Source: Emticicia fluvialis
GTDB lineage: Bacteria; Bacteroidota; Bacteroidia; Cytophagales; Spirosomataceae
Direction of reading: 5' to 3'
Assembly: GCF_024793945.1 (NCBI RefSeq)
Contig: NZ_JANUSD010000008.1
Span: forward strand, 1-64,000
DNA: 64,000 nucleotides
Under the pieces are notes generated by a model, which was given only the letters and a program-made list of their open reading frames with translations, was not told the DNA's origin and ran no database searches. Below are positions 46,114 to 55,588 of the stretch, piece by piece; positions within the stretch are counted from its first letter, which is position 1, and the number at the start of each line of letters is the position of its first letter. A program made the translations under genes and the position numbers.

Positions 46114-46615
46114 AGAAGAGGTTGAGTTGTTCTTGTTTTGGCAGGCTGCCTTCATGGCGAAGAAGCCATTCTTTACGCCATAAATCTCCACCATAGCCCA
46201 CCAGTGTTTTATCAGAACCTATTACCCGGTGGCAGGGTAAGATGATAGTTAAAGGATTATTGCCATTGGCTACGCCCACAGCTCTGATGGCCTTTTCATT
46301 ACCCAACCGACGTGATAGCTCAAGATAAGAGATTGTCTTGCCGTAGGGTATGCTTTTGAGGGTTTCCCATACCAACTTTTGGAAGTCGGTTCCTGCCGGA
46401 AGCAGTGGCAGGTCAAACTCGGTAAGCTGACCGCTGAAATAGGCATCAAATTGCCTGATACATTCATCAATAATGGGTGAATTTTCGAGCGTTTCCTTCA
46501 ATTGTCGGCTGGGTTTTTTCTGTGCTTCCCGAAAAAGAACATGGGTAAGGTGTGTATGAGTAGCTATGAGCTCCAGCGCTCCCAATGGTGATTGATAATG
46601 CCTTACGTAAATCAT
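46112..46615 (-). CDS. ogt: Methylated-DNA--[protein]-cysteine S-methyltransferase
   Basis: Suicide repair protein of 167 residues that removes alkyl groups from O6-methylguanine. The acceptor Cys128 is in ILPCHRVIG, preceded by the recognition helix region (SYLELSRRLGNEKAIRAVG) and the NPLTI segment. The N-terminal domain is short, as in the Ogt type rather than the Ada fusion. It stands alone between the fasciclin and secA genes. Its 3' end shares bases with the opposing terminator. Confidence 0.95.
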   Translation of the reverse strand: MIYVRHYQSPLGALELIATHTHLTHVLFREAQKKPSRQLKETLENSPIIDECIRQFDAYFSGQLTEFDLPLLPAGTDFQKLVWETLKSIPYGKTISYLELSRRLGNEKAIRAVGVANGNNPLTIILPCHRVIGSDKTLVGYGGDLWRKEWLLRHEGSLPKQEQLNLF

Positions 46616-46652
46616 TCCTGTTGAATTTTACCTGAATATAGGCTTATTAAAC

Positions 46653-46685
46653 AACAAAGTCGCCAAAAAAATCAGCGACTTTGTT
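46653..46685. terminator. Long hairpin downstream of secA
   Basis: AACAAAGTCGC and GCGACTTTGTT form a perfect 11-bp stem with an A-rich loop of 11 bases, 24 bp past the secA stop. No T-run follows on the minus strand, so this could be a weak terminator or a 3'-end stability hairpin. Confidence 0.5.
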
Positions 46686-46708
46686 AGGTATTGTATCTAA
46701 AACACAGG

Positions 46709-49700
46709 TTAGTCAATCAAAACGGCTTTTCCGCTTATTACGTCTTCTTCCACGTGTTTATATTTTACATCACGTTTTATGGTACCATCTTTGTACTGCA
46801 CGCTTACACGTTGGTTTCTATCGGCAATTTTCTGCTGGCGGGCCGGGGTGGCGCGTACAGAAGAATCAGAACCACCATCGCCCTCGTCTGCCTTGTTGGT
46901 TTGCAATTTCGGTTTGTCTTCTTTCTGAGGAGCCGCCATTTGTTGGAAACGAAGCTCTACCACATTGGCTTTCATCAAGAAACTCACGGTATCGGTATTA
47001 ACCTTGTTCAGGAAATTCTTAAACAACTCTACCGCCTCAAATTTATAGATTAACAAGGGGTCTTTTTGCTCATAAGAGGCATTCTGAACCGATTGTTTCA
47101 GGTCGTCCATGTCACGCAGGTGTTCTTTCCATTCCTGGTCAATTACCGTCAGCGAAATATTCTTTTCAATTTCTTTAATCAGCTCACGGCCATCACTATT
47201 TACGGCGCTTTTCAGGTTGCAGTATAAGCCTATATTTTGGGTGCCGTCACCAATAATGGCAATAAACGGCTCATCAACCATTGCACGGCGGTCTTTCAGC
47301 ACATCAGCCAGCACAGGCACCATGTTTTTACGGATGGCATCATTCTTGGCTTTGTAGGTTCTTTCAGCCTGCTGATACAATCGGTCTACCAGCTTGCTGT
47401 TTCCCTTAGTGAACTCATGACGCTCAATTTCAGGCTTTATGCTTAACTTCTGAATGCAGCGCAGCTCAAACTCATCATAATTGCCCTCTGCGTTCATCAC
47501 GATATCATTACAGGTATCGTAAAGAATATTGGCGATGTCTAAAGAAAGGCGGTCACCAAAAAGCGCATTTTTACGGCGTTTATAGATTGTATCACGCTGG
47601 ATATTCATTACGTCGTCATACTCAATCAAACGCTTACGGGTACCAAAGTTATTCTCCTCTACTTTTTTCTGTGCTCTTTCAATAGAGTTGGTAATCATAG
47701 AGTGCTGAATCACCTCGCCTTCTTCCATACCCATTCTGTCCATTACTTTCGCTATGCGGTCAGAACCGAACAAACGCATCAGCTGGTCTTCCAGCGACAC
47801 AAAGAACTGCGATGTGCCCGGGTCTCCCTGACGACCTGCACGCCCTCTCAACTGGCGGTCTACACGGCGCGAATCGTGGCGTTCGGTACCAATAATGGCC
47901 AATCCACCGGCAGCTTTACTTTCAGGTGTCAGTTTAATATCCGTACCGCGGCCCGCCATGTTGGTAGCAATGGTAACTGTACCTGGTTTGCCGGCCTCTG
48001 CTACAATATCTGCCTCACGGGCATGTTGCTTGGCGTTCAATACCTGATGCGGAACCTTCAGAAGTGTCAGTTTTTTACTCAATATTTCCGAGTTCTCAAC
48101 CGAAGTTGTACCAACCAGAACCGGGCGACCAATTTTTACCAGTTGTTCAATTTCTTCAACTACTGCATTATATTTTTCGCGAACGGTTTTATACACTTTA
48201 TCTTCTTCGTCTCGGCGAACAATGGCTCTGTTGGTAGGGATACTCACTACGTCCAGCTTATAGATTTTCCAGAACTCTCCTGCTTCTGTTTCGGCCGTAC
48301 CGGTCATACCGGCCAGCTTATGGTACATACGGAAATAGTTCTGAAGCGTAATGGTAGCGTAGGTCTGGGTTGAATCTTCAACCTTTACGTTTTCTTTGGC
48401 TTCAACTGCCTGGTGCAAGCCATCTGACCAACGGCGGCCATCCATGATACGACCTGTCTGCTCGTCAACAATCATTACCTTGTTGTCTAGTACTACGTAT
48501 TCTACGTCTTTCTCAAACAGGGTATAGGCTTTCAATAATTGGTTAACGGCATGAATACGCTCGGCTTTGGTAGAGTAATCACGAATCAGCTCGTCTTTTT
48601 TAACAATTTTCTCCTGCTCGCTTAAATCAGATTTCTCAATGGCGTTCAGGTCAACACCCAAATCAGGCATCAGGAAGAAGTTTTGCTCTTCGCCTTCGCT
48701 GGATATAAAATCAAGACCTTTATCTGTTAACTCAATAGAGTTGTTTTTTTCTTCAATGGTAAAGTACAACGGAGCATCGGCTTCCGGCATCAGTTTCTGG
48801 TTTTCTGCCAGGTAAGTAGACTCTGTTTCATGCAAAATCTGTCTCATGCCTTGCTCAGACAAGAACTTAATCAACGGTTTGCTTTTAGGTAAACCTCTGA
48901 AAGCACGAAACAAGGCCAGGCCACCCTCTTTTTTATTGCCGGCTGCTATCAGTTTTTTGGCTTCGTTCAGGTAGCTGTTGGTAAGGGTTTTCTGTGCTTC
49001 AACAATGCGCTGGATACGCGGCTTGAGCGATAGGAACAACTCTTCATCACCGGTGCGAGACATAGGCCCGCTGATAATCAGAGGCGTACGGGCATCGTCA
49101 ATCAAAACTGAGTCAACCTCATCTACCATAGCATAGTGGTGTTCGCGTTGTACCAGTTCTTCGGGGTCATTTACCATGTTATCGCGCAGGTAATCAAACC
49201 CGAACTCATTATTGGTACCATAGGTGATACCTGCCTGGTAGGCTGCTCTGCGAGCCGACGAGTTGGCGGGGTATTTATCGATACAATCGCAGGTGATACC
49301 GTTAAACTCAAAAATAGGTGCCATCCACTCCGAGTCACGGCGGGCAAGGTAGTCGTTCACGGTTACAATGTGTACACCTTTACCGGCAAGTGCATTCAGA
49401 AACGCAGGGAACGTAGCCACAAGGGTTTTACCTTCGCCGGTTGCCATTTCAGCAATTTTACCTTTATGAAGCGCCGCGCCACCAATAATCTGTACATCGT
49501 AATGTACCATGTTCCAGGTTATCATGTTACCTGCTGCCTGCCATTGGTTTTGCCAGATAGCCTTATCGCCCTCAATTCTGATATGCCCTTTCTTCATGGC
49601 CAGTTCGCGGTCAAGATGTGTGGCGGTAACAACAATTTCGTTATTTTCAGTAAAACGGCGGGCTGTTTCTTTTACAATGGCAAAAGCCTTGGGTAGTATT

Positions 49701-50029
49701 TCAATCAGAACTTCTTCCAGTTCTTTATTGCGGTCGAGTTTAAGCGAATCAATTTTTTTGAAAACAGCCTCTTTTTCATCCACCTCCATATCAGGGTTTT
49801 CGCTGATACTTGTTCTCAATTGATTGATCTGGTCGTCGATATGAGCCAGTTTCTGGGCAATATAATTTTGTAAATCTACTGTTTTCTGACGAAACTCATC
49901 ATGGGAAAGATTTTGTAACCTGGCAAACTCTTCGTTTGTCTGTCCTACATAAGGCTGTAACTCCTTATTATCTCTATCAGACTTTGTTCCAAAAATCTGG
50001 GTGATTCCCTTGGTTAAAAAATTCAACAT
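46709..50029 (-). CDS. secA: Preprotein translocase ATPase SecA
   Basis: Motor ATPase of the Sec pathway, 1106 residues from the chosen start. The frame is open to 50197, but MLNFLTKGITQIFGTKSDRD at 50029 is the conserved N terminus and the extra 56 codons look non-coding. Walker A is G198-E-G-K-T202 in MATGEGKTL, and the DEVDSVLID and GTERHDSRRVDRQLRGRAGRQG motifs are present. It is longer than the E. coli protein by about 200 residues, which is usual in the phylum. The C terminus lacks the Cys-rich SecB-binding zinc motif and ends in VKYKHVEEDVISGKAVLID. Confidence 0.97.
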   Translation of the reverse strand: MLNFLTKGITQIFGTKSDRDNKELQPYVGQTNEEFARLQNLSHDEFRQKTVDLQNYIAQKLAHIDDQINQLRTSISENPDMEVDEKEAVFKKIDSLKLDRNKELEEVLIEILPKAFAIVKETARRFTENNEIVVTATHLDRELAMKKGHIRIEGDKAIWQNQWQAAGNMITWNMVHYDVQIIGGAALHKGKIAEMATGEGKTLVATFPAFLNALAGKGVHIVTVNDYLARRDSEWMAPIFEFNGITCDCIDKYPANSSARRAAYQAGITYGTNNEFGFDYLRDNMVNDPEELVQREHHYAMVDEVDSVLIDDARTPLIISGPMSRTGDEELFLSLKPRIQRIVEAQKTLTNSYLNEAKKLIAAGNKKEGGLALFRAFRGLPKSKPLIKFLSEQGMRQILHETESTYLAENQKLMPEADAPLYFTIEEKNNSIELTDKGLDFISSEGEEQNFFLMPDLGVDLNAIEKSDLSEQEKIVKKDELIRDYSTKAERIHAVNQLLKAYTLFEKDVEYVVLDNKVMIVDEQTGRIMDGRRWSDGLHQAVEAKENVKVEDSTQTYATITLQNYFRMYHKLAGMTGTAETEAGEFWKIYKLDVVSIPTNRAIVRRDEEDKVYKTVREKYNAVVEEIEQLVKIGRPVLVGTTSVENSEILSKKLTLLKVPHQVLNAKQHAREADIVAEAGKPGTVTIATNMAGRGTDIKLTPESKAAGGLAIIGTERHDSRRVDRQLRGRAGRQGDPGTSQFFVSLEDQLMRLFGSDRIAKVMDRMGMEEGEVIQHSMITNSIERAQKKVEENNFGTRKRLIEYDDVMNIQRDTIYKRRKNALFGDRLSLDIANILYDTCNDIVMNAEGNYDEFELRCIQKLSIKPEIERHEFTKGNSKLVDRLYQQAERTYKAKNDAIRKNMVPVLADVLKDRRAMVDEPFIAIIGDGTQNIGLYCNLKSAVNSDGRELIKEIEKNISLTVIDQEWKEHLRDMDDLKQSVQNASYEQKDPLLIYKFEAVELFKNFLNKVNTDTVSFLMKANVVELRFQQMAAPQKEDKPKLQTNKADEGDGGSDSSVRATPARQQKIADRNQRVSVQYKDGTIKRDVKYKHVEEDVISGKAVLID

Positions 50030-50338
50030 TTGTATATCTTGTTCGTTAATTTCTGATGTATAAAAAATATTACCCGTCAAATACCTCTCCAAAGCGGGTA
50101 AACCTGCCATTTTGTCAATTATTAAATGGCTGATTGCAAACCGTTTCTGAATGAAAGGCTGCAAATTTAAGATTTTATGACAGTTTAATAACCACAAAAA
50201 TAGAGGAATATTGTTAATATCTGTCCATGAAATAGGGTGAACGGTAAAATTTTAAACTTTATTTAATACTTTTTCTTTTTAGATACGTAGCAAATCTGCC
50301 TTTTCTTCTTCAATTTTGGATTTAAAAAACAGTACCCG
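50030..50338. other. Divergent gap between secA and the dehydrogenase gene
   Basis: 309 bp. Two minus-strand TAnnTTTG matches are seen: TAAATTTG (plus 50162-50169) and TATTTTTG (plus 50195-50202). Either could serve secA, giving a leader of 125-165 nt; neither has an ideally spaced TTTG. On the plus strand no good promoter match precedes the dehydrogenase. Confidence 0.4.
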
Positions 50339-53260
50339 ATGTTTGAATCATTGCAGAGAGATTTTGAGGGAGAATTGTACTTCAGAAATACCGTTGTTGA
50401 CGACGCCATAAGAACCGTTTATGCCACCGATGCTTCAGTGTATCAGGAAAAACCCATTGCCGTGGCCTTGCCTAAAAGTGTAAATGATATCCGCAGCCTG
50501 ATAAACCTGGCCAGTACCAGACAGCTCACCATTATACCGCGTGCAGCCGGAACTTCTCTGGCAGGGCAGGTAGTAGGCAAAGGGCTGGTGGTTGATATCT
50601 CCAAAAACTTTACCGGTATTCTGGAAATAAACAGAGAAGAGAAATGGGTGCGCGTGCAGCCGGGGGTGATTCGTGACGATTTGAATGCGTATCTGAAACC
50701 TTACGGGCTGATGTTTGGCCCGGAAACTTCAACCTCAAGCCGGGCCATGATAGGTGGTATGATTGGTAATAATTCATGCGGGTTGCATTCAATTATATGG
50801 GGCACAACCAGAGATAACCTGCTGGAAGTAAAGGCTTTGTTGTCTGATGGCAGTGAGGCCGTTTTTGGTGCGCTGACAACTGAAGAACTGGATAAAAAAT
50901 GCGGGCTGCAGAATACTGAGGGCCGAATTTACAAAGAAATACTGGCGCTGGTAACAGATGCAGAGAACAGAGAGGCAATCAGAGAGGGGTTCCCAAAAAA
51001 AAGTGTTACCCGCAGAAATACAGGCTATGCTTTGGATGTGCTGGAAGAAATGGCCGCATTTGAGGATGACCGCCTGTTTAACCTGAGCAGCCTGATTGCC
51101 GGGTCTGAAGGTACGCTTTGTTTTGTAACAGAAGCCAAATTAAAGCTGATAGACCTGCCACCTGCTGTGGCCGGTATGGTAGCGGTGCATACTTCTACGC
51201 TCCATGAAGCGCTTTTGGCCAACCTGATTGCCCTGAAGCACGGGTGTTCGGCTTCTGAGTTGGTGGATGATTTTATTATGGAGTTCACCAAAACCAATAT
51301 TGAGCAATCAAAAAACAGGTTCTTTATAGAAGGCGGCCCAAAGGCCATACTGATGGTGGAGTTTTTTACCGATACCCCTGCCGATTTGCAGGATAAGGCA
51401 GAAAAGCTGATTGCAGCGCTTAAAGAAAATAATCTGGGATATGCCTACCCCATACTTTTGGGCGATGATGCCAGAAAGGCTTGGGATGTACGGAAAGGGG
51501 GGCTGGGCTTATTAAGAAACCTGCACGGCGATACGCAACCCGTTAACCTGATAGAAGATTGCGCAGTAGCAGTAGAAGACCTGCCTGCCTATATAGATGA
51601 ACTGGAAGCATTGCTGAAAAAGCATGAGGTACAATACTCTATGTATGCGCATGCCGGGGCAGGGGAGCTGCACGTTGAACCTATGGTGAACCTGAAATCT
51701 ACTGAGGGCAGAGCGCTTTTCCGTACTATTCTGGCAGAAACGGCAGCATTGGTGAAAAAATATGGTGGCTCGCTTTCAGGAGAACATGGCGACGGCAGGC
51801 TGAGGGGAGAGTTTATACCCTTTATGATGGGCGATAAAAACTATGCGCTCTTTAAAGAAGTGAAGCAGATTTTTGACCCTGCCGGTGTTTTTAATAAAGG
51901 TAAAATTGTGGATACTCCACCAATGAACGAGTTTCTGCGTTATGAAGCCGATAAACCTGCACCCCAACAAAAAACGGTATATGATTTTTCGAGGCAGGAA
52001 AGTATGCTTCGCCTGGCAGAGAAATGTAGTGGCTCTGGCGATTGCCGGAAAACCGAAATAACCGGAGGCACCATGTGCCCCAGCTACATGGCTACCCGAA
52101 GCGAAAGAGACACCACCCGGGCAAGAGCCAATATATTACGGCAGTATCTTACTGCCTCAGAAGAAAGAGAAGTAGCGGGTGAAGAAGAAACCAAAGAGAT
52201 TCTCGACCTGTGTTTGTCATGCAAAGCATGCAAGTCAGAATGCCCGTCAAGTGTGGACATAGCCAAAATGAAAGGCGAGTTTTTGCAACAATATTATGAT
52301 AAAAACGGTGTTCCGTTTCGGGCCAGACTGATAGGCAATTTTACCAGACAGATGCGGCTGGCAAGTGTAGCACCCTGGGCTTATAATTTTGTTTTCAAGA
52401 CTGAATTTACCCGCCGAATAGCCAACCGAATTGTAGGTTTCCACCCCGACCGTAGTATGCCTGCGCTGCATAGTCAGACTTTGAGGAACTGGTTTAAGAA
52501 TAATAAGCAGGCAAACGGTTTCAGGTCTGACAAGAAAGTGCTGTTATTCTGTGATGAGTTTACTGACTTTAATGATGTAGAAGTAGGCAAAAAACTGATT
52601 CTGCTTTTACAAAAGCTGGGGTATCAGGTATTGATACCGAATCATGTAGAAAGTGGCAGAACGTATCTGTCGAAAGGCATGATACGTGAGGCGCAAAAGA
52701 TAGCTATTCAAAATGTGAATCTTTTGAATGATATGGTAACAAGCGAGGTGCCCATTATAGGCATAGAACCCTCGGCCATTCTGACACTGAAAGATGAATA
52801 TCTGGAGCTGGTGCCTGAAAATTTGAGAGAAGCAGCGCAAAAGATTGCTGCCAACACTTATATTTTTGATGAATGGTTTGCTTTGGAAATAGACAGAGGG
52901 AACATTAGCAAAGAACTATTTACCACTGAAAAGCGATTGATTAAACTGCATGGGCATTGCCATCAGAAAGCATTGTCTTCACTTACACCCAGCAAAAAGA
53001 GTTTATCATTGCCAATCAATTATGAGGTGCATCTTATTCCGTCGGGTTGTTGTGGTATGGCTGGCTCGTTTGGGTATGAGGCTGAACACTATGAGGTATC
53101 AATGCAGATAGGTGAGTTGGTGCTTTTCCCGACGGTGAGAAAACAGCCGGAAGAAGTGATAATAGCTGCCCCGGGAACCAGTTGTCGGCATCAGATAAAA
53201 GACGGCACAGGCCGTATAGCCAAGCATCCGGCTGAGATTTTGTATGAGGCTTTGCTTTAA
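50339..53260 (+). CDS. Fused FAD-binding and Fe-S dehydrogenase (D-lactate/glycolate dehydrogenase type)
   Basis: Protein of 973 residues joining a GlcD-like flavoprotein to a GlcF-like iron-sulfur part. Residues about 30-220 are the FAD_binding_4 domain (GTSLAGQVVGKG, GPETSTSSRAMIGGMIGNNSCG). Residues about 250-535 are the FAD-linked oxidase C-terminal domain (SGEHGDGRLRGEF). Two 4Fe-4S motifs follow (C563/C569/C580 and C625-x2-C-x2-C-x3-C635-P), and then two CCG-type domains (GHCHQKAL, PSGCCGMAGSFGYE). It probably oxidises D-lactate or another 2-hydroxyacid at the membrane and passes electrons to quinone or cytochrome. Substrate specificity is not settled. The REPIN-like element begins directly after its TAA. 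Confidence 0.92.
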   Translation: MFESLQRDFEGELYFRNTVVDDAIRTVYATDASVYQEKPIAVALPKSVNDIRSLINLASTRQLTIIPRAAGTSLAGQVVGKGLVVDISKNFTGILEINREEKWVRVQPGVIRDDLNAYLKPYGLMFGPETSTSSRAMIGGMIGNNSCGLHSIIWGTTRDNLLEVKALLSDGSEAVFGALTTEELDKKCGLQNTEGRIYKEILALVTDAENREAIREGFPKKSVTRRNTGYALDVLEEMAAFEDDRLFNLSSLIAGSEGTLCFVTEAKLKLIDLPPAVAGMVAVHTSTLHEALLANLIALKHGCSASELVDDFIMEFTKTNIEQSKNRFFIEGGPKAILMVEFFTDTPADLQDKAEKLIAALKENNLGYAYPILLGDDARKAWDVRKGGLGLLRNLHGDTQPVNLIEDCAVAVEDLPAYIDELEALLKKHEVQYSMYAHAGAGELHVEPMVNLKSTEGRALFRTILAETAALVKKYGGSLSGEHGDGRLRGEFIPFMMGDKNYALFKEVKQIFDPAGVFNKGKIVDTPPMNEFLRYEADKPAPQQKTVYDFSRQESMLRLAEKCSGSGDCRKTEITGGTMCPSYMATRSERDTTRARANILRQYLTASEEREVAGEEETKEILDLCLSCKACKSECPSSVDIAKMKGEFLQQYYDKNGVPFRARLIGNFTRQMRLASVAPWAYNFVFKTEFTRRIANRIVGFHPDRSMPALHSQTLRNWFKNNKQANGFRSDKKVLLFCDEFTDFNDVEVGKKLILLLQKLGYQVLIPNHVESGRTYLSKGMIREAQKIAIQNVNLLNDMVTSEVPIIGIEPSAILTLKDEYLELVPENLREAAQKIAANTYIFDEWFALEIDRGNISKELFTTEKRLIKLHGHCHQKALSSLTPSKKSLSLPINYEVHLIPSGCCGMAGSFGYEAEHYEVSMQIGELVLFPTVRKQPEEVIIAAPGTSCRHQIKDGTGRIAKHPAEILYEALL

Positions 53261-53336
53261 TGTGGGGCGAACTTTCAGTTCGCCTTTATTATAAAAGAAG
53301 TATCTATTAAATGGCGATCTAAAAGTTCGCCCCACA
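53261..53336. repeat. REPIN-like element: two inverted REP hairpins
   Basis: The left unit is GTGG (53262-53265) followed by the hairpin GGCGAACT-TTC-AGTTCGCC (53266-53284). The right unit (53313-53335) is the same in reverse orientation with two substitutions in 23 bases. The outermost 15 bases of each end are perfectly complementary. A 5' GTRG tetranucleotide before a palindrome, in inverted pairs, is the architecture of REP sequences mobilised by RAYT (TnpA-REP, Y1 family) transposases. It fills 76 of the 82 bp between two convergent stop codons and may also act as a bidirectional terminator. No RAYT gene is in the window. Confidence 0.75.
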
Positions 53337-53342
53337 AATACT

Positions 53343-54158
53343 TTAATAAGACTCTCTCTCGTTCGGGAAATCTGATGATTTCACATCTTTTGTGTAGTTC
53401 ACAACGGCCTCGGTCATTATAGTATGCAAATCGGCATATCGACGTAAAAAACGCGGCGAAAATTCTTTGTTAATGCCCAGCATATCGTGTACCACCAGAA
53501 TCTGTCCGTCACAATGCGGGCCCGCCCCGATACCAATGGTAGGTATGCTGATACTCTCTGTTACCTGTTTAGCCAATTGTGCCGGAATCTTCTCTAACAC
53601 CACACCAAAACAGCCGATTTCGTCCAGCATTTTAGCATTTTCTATCAGTTGTCCGGCCTCTTCTTCTTCCTTCGCTCTTACGGCATAGGTACCAAATTTA
53701 TAGATTGACTGTGGGGTAAGCCCCAGATGGCCCATTACCGGAATACCCGCACTAAGAATACGGACAATCGATTCTTTCACCTCAATGCCGCCTTCCAGTT
53801 TCACTGCATGCCCGCCTGATTCTTTCATGATTCTGATGGCCGAGCGAAGCGCTTCTGACGAATTACCCTGGTAAGAACCAAAGGGTAAATCAACCACCAC
53901 CAGGGCTCTTTTAACGGCTTTTACCACAGCCTGTGCATGATAAATCATGTTATCAACCGTAATTGGCAGAGTTGTTTCATGACCTGCCATGACGTTTGAG
54001 GCCGAATCACCCACCAGAATTACTTCTACACCGCCACCATCAATGATTTTGGCCATTGAGTAGTCGTAAGAGGTTAGGCAGGCTATTTTATCGCCTTTAC
54101 TTTTCATTTCCTGAAGGGTATGAGTGGTAATGCGTTTTATTTCAGAATGAGTAGACAT
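53343..54158 (-). CDS. panB: 3-methyl-2-oxobutanoate hydroxymethyltransferase
   Basis: First committed step of pantothenate (coenzyme A) synthesis: transfers a hydroxymethyl group from 5,10-methylene-THF to 2-oxoisovalerate. The protein has 271 residues, full length, cytosolic. Metal and substrate residues are visible: Asp51 in LVGDSAS, Asp90 in VVDLPFGSY, Lys120 and Glu122 in VKLEGG, and the general base Glu189 in VVLEKIPA. The EnvC-like gene lies 126 bp upstream in the same direction, with an inverted repeat between. Confidence 0.97.
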   Translation of the reverse strand: MSTHSEIKRITTHTLQEMKSKGDKIACLTSYDYSMAKIIDGGGVEVILVGDSASNVMAGHETTLPITVDNMIYHAQAVVKAVKRALVVVDLPFGSYQGNSSEALRSAIRIMKESGGHAVKLEGGIEVKESIVRILSAGIPVMGHLGLTPQSIYKFGTYAVRAKEEEEAGQLIENAKMLDEIGCFGVVLEKIPAQLAKQVTESISIPTIGIGAGPHCDGQILVVHDMLGINKEFSPRFLRRYADLHTIMTEAVVNYTKDVKSSDFPNERESY

Positions 54159-54188
54159 ATCAAAAAATGTGAATTTGTGATTGAGCGA

Positions 54189-54212
54189 ATTAAACTTACA
54201 CTCGTTTAATTA
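54189..54212. repeat. Inverted repeat upstream of panB
   Basis: AATTAAAC (54189-54196), eight-base spacer, GTTTAATT (54205-54212), 31-54 bp before the panB start. It may be an operator or part of a hairpin; no -7 element is convincing nearby. Confidence 0.35.
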
Positions 54213-54284
54213 TGCGTATATGCAGATTTTCCTATAACGTTTCTGTGTGTTTTTAGTTCTTTCATAGCATTAAGAAACCCCGGG

Positions 54285-55562
54285 CTATTTCGGTGCCAGC
54301 CAGTTTTCGGGGTTCAGCCTTGCCGTATTATGCCATATCTGAAAGTTAATCTCGGTGGCTCCGCCTGACTCACCTGCAGTGCCAATGGTTTCTTTGGTAT
54401 TTATTTTCTGGCCAACAGCGGCAAATACCTGGCTCAGATTCGCATAAACCGTAAAGTAGTCGCCGTGCTGAATAGCCACTACTTTGCCAAGCCCGGGTAT
54501 AGAGGTAATGTCTTTAACTACCCCGGCATAAACGGCACGCACCGTGGCATTTGAGGGCGTCTGTATATCTATACCGTTATTGTTTATCATTACTCCGTGC
54601 AGCACCGGATGTTCTTTTACGCCGAACCGGTCTGAAATAAATCCTTTTTGCACCGGCCAGGGAAGACGCGCGCGTGAAGCCCCGAAAGAACGCCCCAGTG
54701 TAGTTTCGGTTGCGTCCAGTTCAATTATTGCTTTGTTATTCTTTTTGGCTGGCGCTATGTTTTTCAATTTAGCGTCGTTATCCTGCTTTAACTCAGTTTC
54801 TTTGTTTTTTCTTGAAATCTCTCTTGAAACAATGCCGGCAATGAGGTTATCCAGTTTGGTAACCGATTGTCTGGTTGCTTCAATTTCTCGCCTTAAATCT
54901 TTCTCTTTTTTAGATAGCTCGCCCACCATCAGGGTTTGTTTGGTTTTAAGCACCTCCAGATTTTTTGTTTCTACTACTTTGGCCGTTATTATTTTTTTCT
55001 TGTCGGTACGTTTGCCTTCCAGGTTGGTTTGCCGCTCTCGCAGCAAGGCAGTAACCTTGTTCATTTGTAGAACCTGTGCCTTTCGGTTTTCGGTATATTG
55101 TTGCAGATACTTGTAGCGCATCAGCAATTCGTTAAAAGATGAGGCTGAGAATAAAAAACTGAGCTTATTAAGCTGCCCACTATGCTTTGAAGCGGCGTAA
55201 AGCATGGCGGCGTATTCTTGTTGCAGTTTAGTAAGTCTGTTTTCCAGCGTTCCTTTGGCGCTGATAATATCCTGCATTTCCATGTCAATCAGCTCAATAT
55301 CCTGCTCCATCAGGCTTATTTGCTCTTCCTGAGACGAAATCTGTTCTTTTAATGCCTTGATATTGCCAACGGTTACTTCTTTTTTAGCTCGTGCAGTTTC
55401 AAGCGCTTTTCTGGTTTCGGCAATTTTTTCTAGATTTCTTCTTTTTTCTGCCTCCAGTTGTGCGCGTGTTTTCCGCGTCCGCTGCGCAAACGCCGGTTGG
55501 CCTAACAAGAATAAGGAAACAAAGCAGGTAAGTAAGAAATATGTTTTATGCTTCAAAGACAT
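54285..55562 (-). CDS. EnvC-like murein hydrolase activator (degenerate M23 domain)
   Basis: Exported protein of 425 residues: signal peptide about 1-26, long coiled-coil from about 30 to 265 (Lys/Glu/Gln/Leu-rich, KALKEQISSQEEQISLMEQD), a linker, and a C-terminal LytM/M23 domain (about 305-425). Of the usual zinc and catalytic residues only Asp332 is kept. The HxxxD His is Asn328, the YAHLS His is Asn375 and the HxH pair is Glu404/Asn406. It is thus predicted to be catalytically dead and to activate an amidase during cell division, like EnvC. It is 26 bp downstream of the DUF4292 gene in the same transcript. Confidence 0.92.
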   Translation of the reverse strand: MSLKHKTYFLLTCFVSLFLLGQPAFAQRTRKTRAQLEAEKRRNLEKIAETRKALETARAKKEVTVGNIKALKEQISSQEEQISLMEQDIELIDMEMQDIISAKGTLENRLTKLQQEYAAMLYAASKHSGQLNKLSFLFSASSFNELLMRYKYLQQYTENRKAQVLQMNKVTALLRERQTNLEGKRTDKKKIITAKVVETKNLEVLKTKQTLMVGELSKKEKDLRREIEATRQSVTKLDNLIAGIVSREISRKNKETELKQDNDAKLKNIAPAKKNNKAIIELDATETTLGRSFGASRARLPWPVQKGFISDRFGVKEHPVLHGVMINNNGIDIQTPSNATVRAVYAGVVKDITSIPGLGKVVAIQHGDYFTVYANLSQVFAAVGQKINTKETIGTAGESGGATEINFQIWHNTARLNPENWLAPK

Positions 55563-55588
55563 CAGGTATTAAAGGTGGCTTTGCCGGG

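Noticed and set aside
47702..48373. A 223-codon plus-strand open frame inside secA
   Set aside because: Shadow of secA; composition unlike a real protein and no homology recognised.
50030..50197. 56-codon N-terminal extension of SecA
   Set aside because: The conserved SecA N terminus begins at 50029 and the extension overlaps the likely promoter region.
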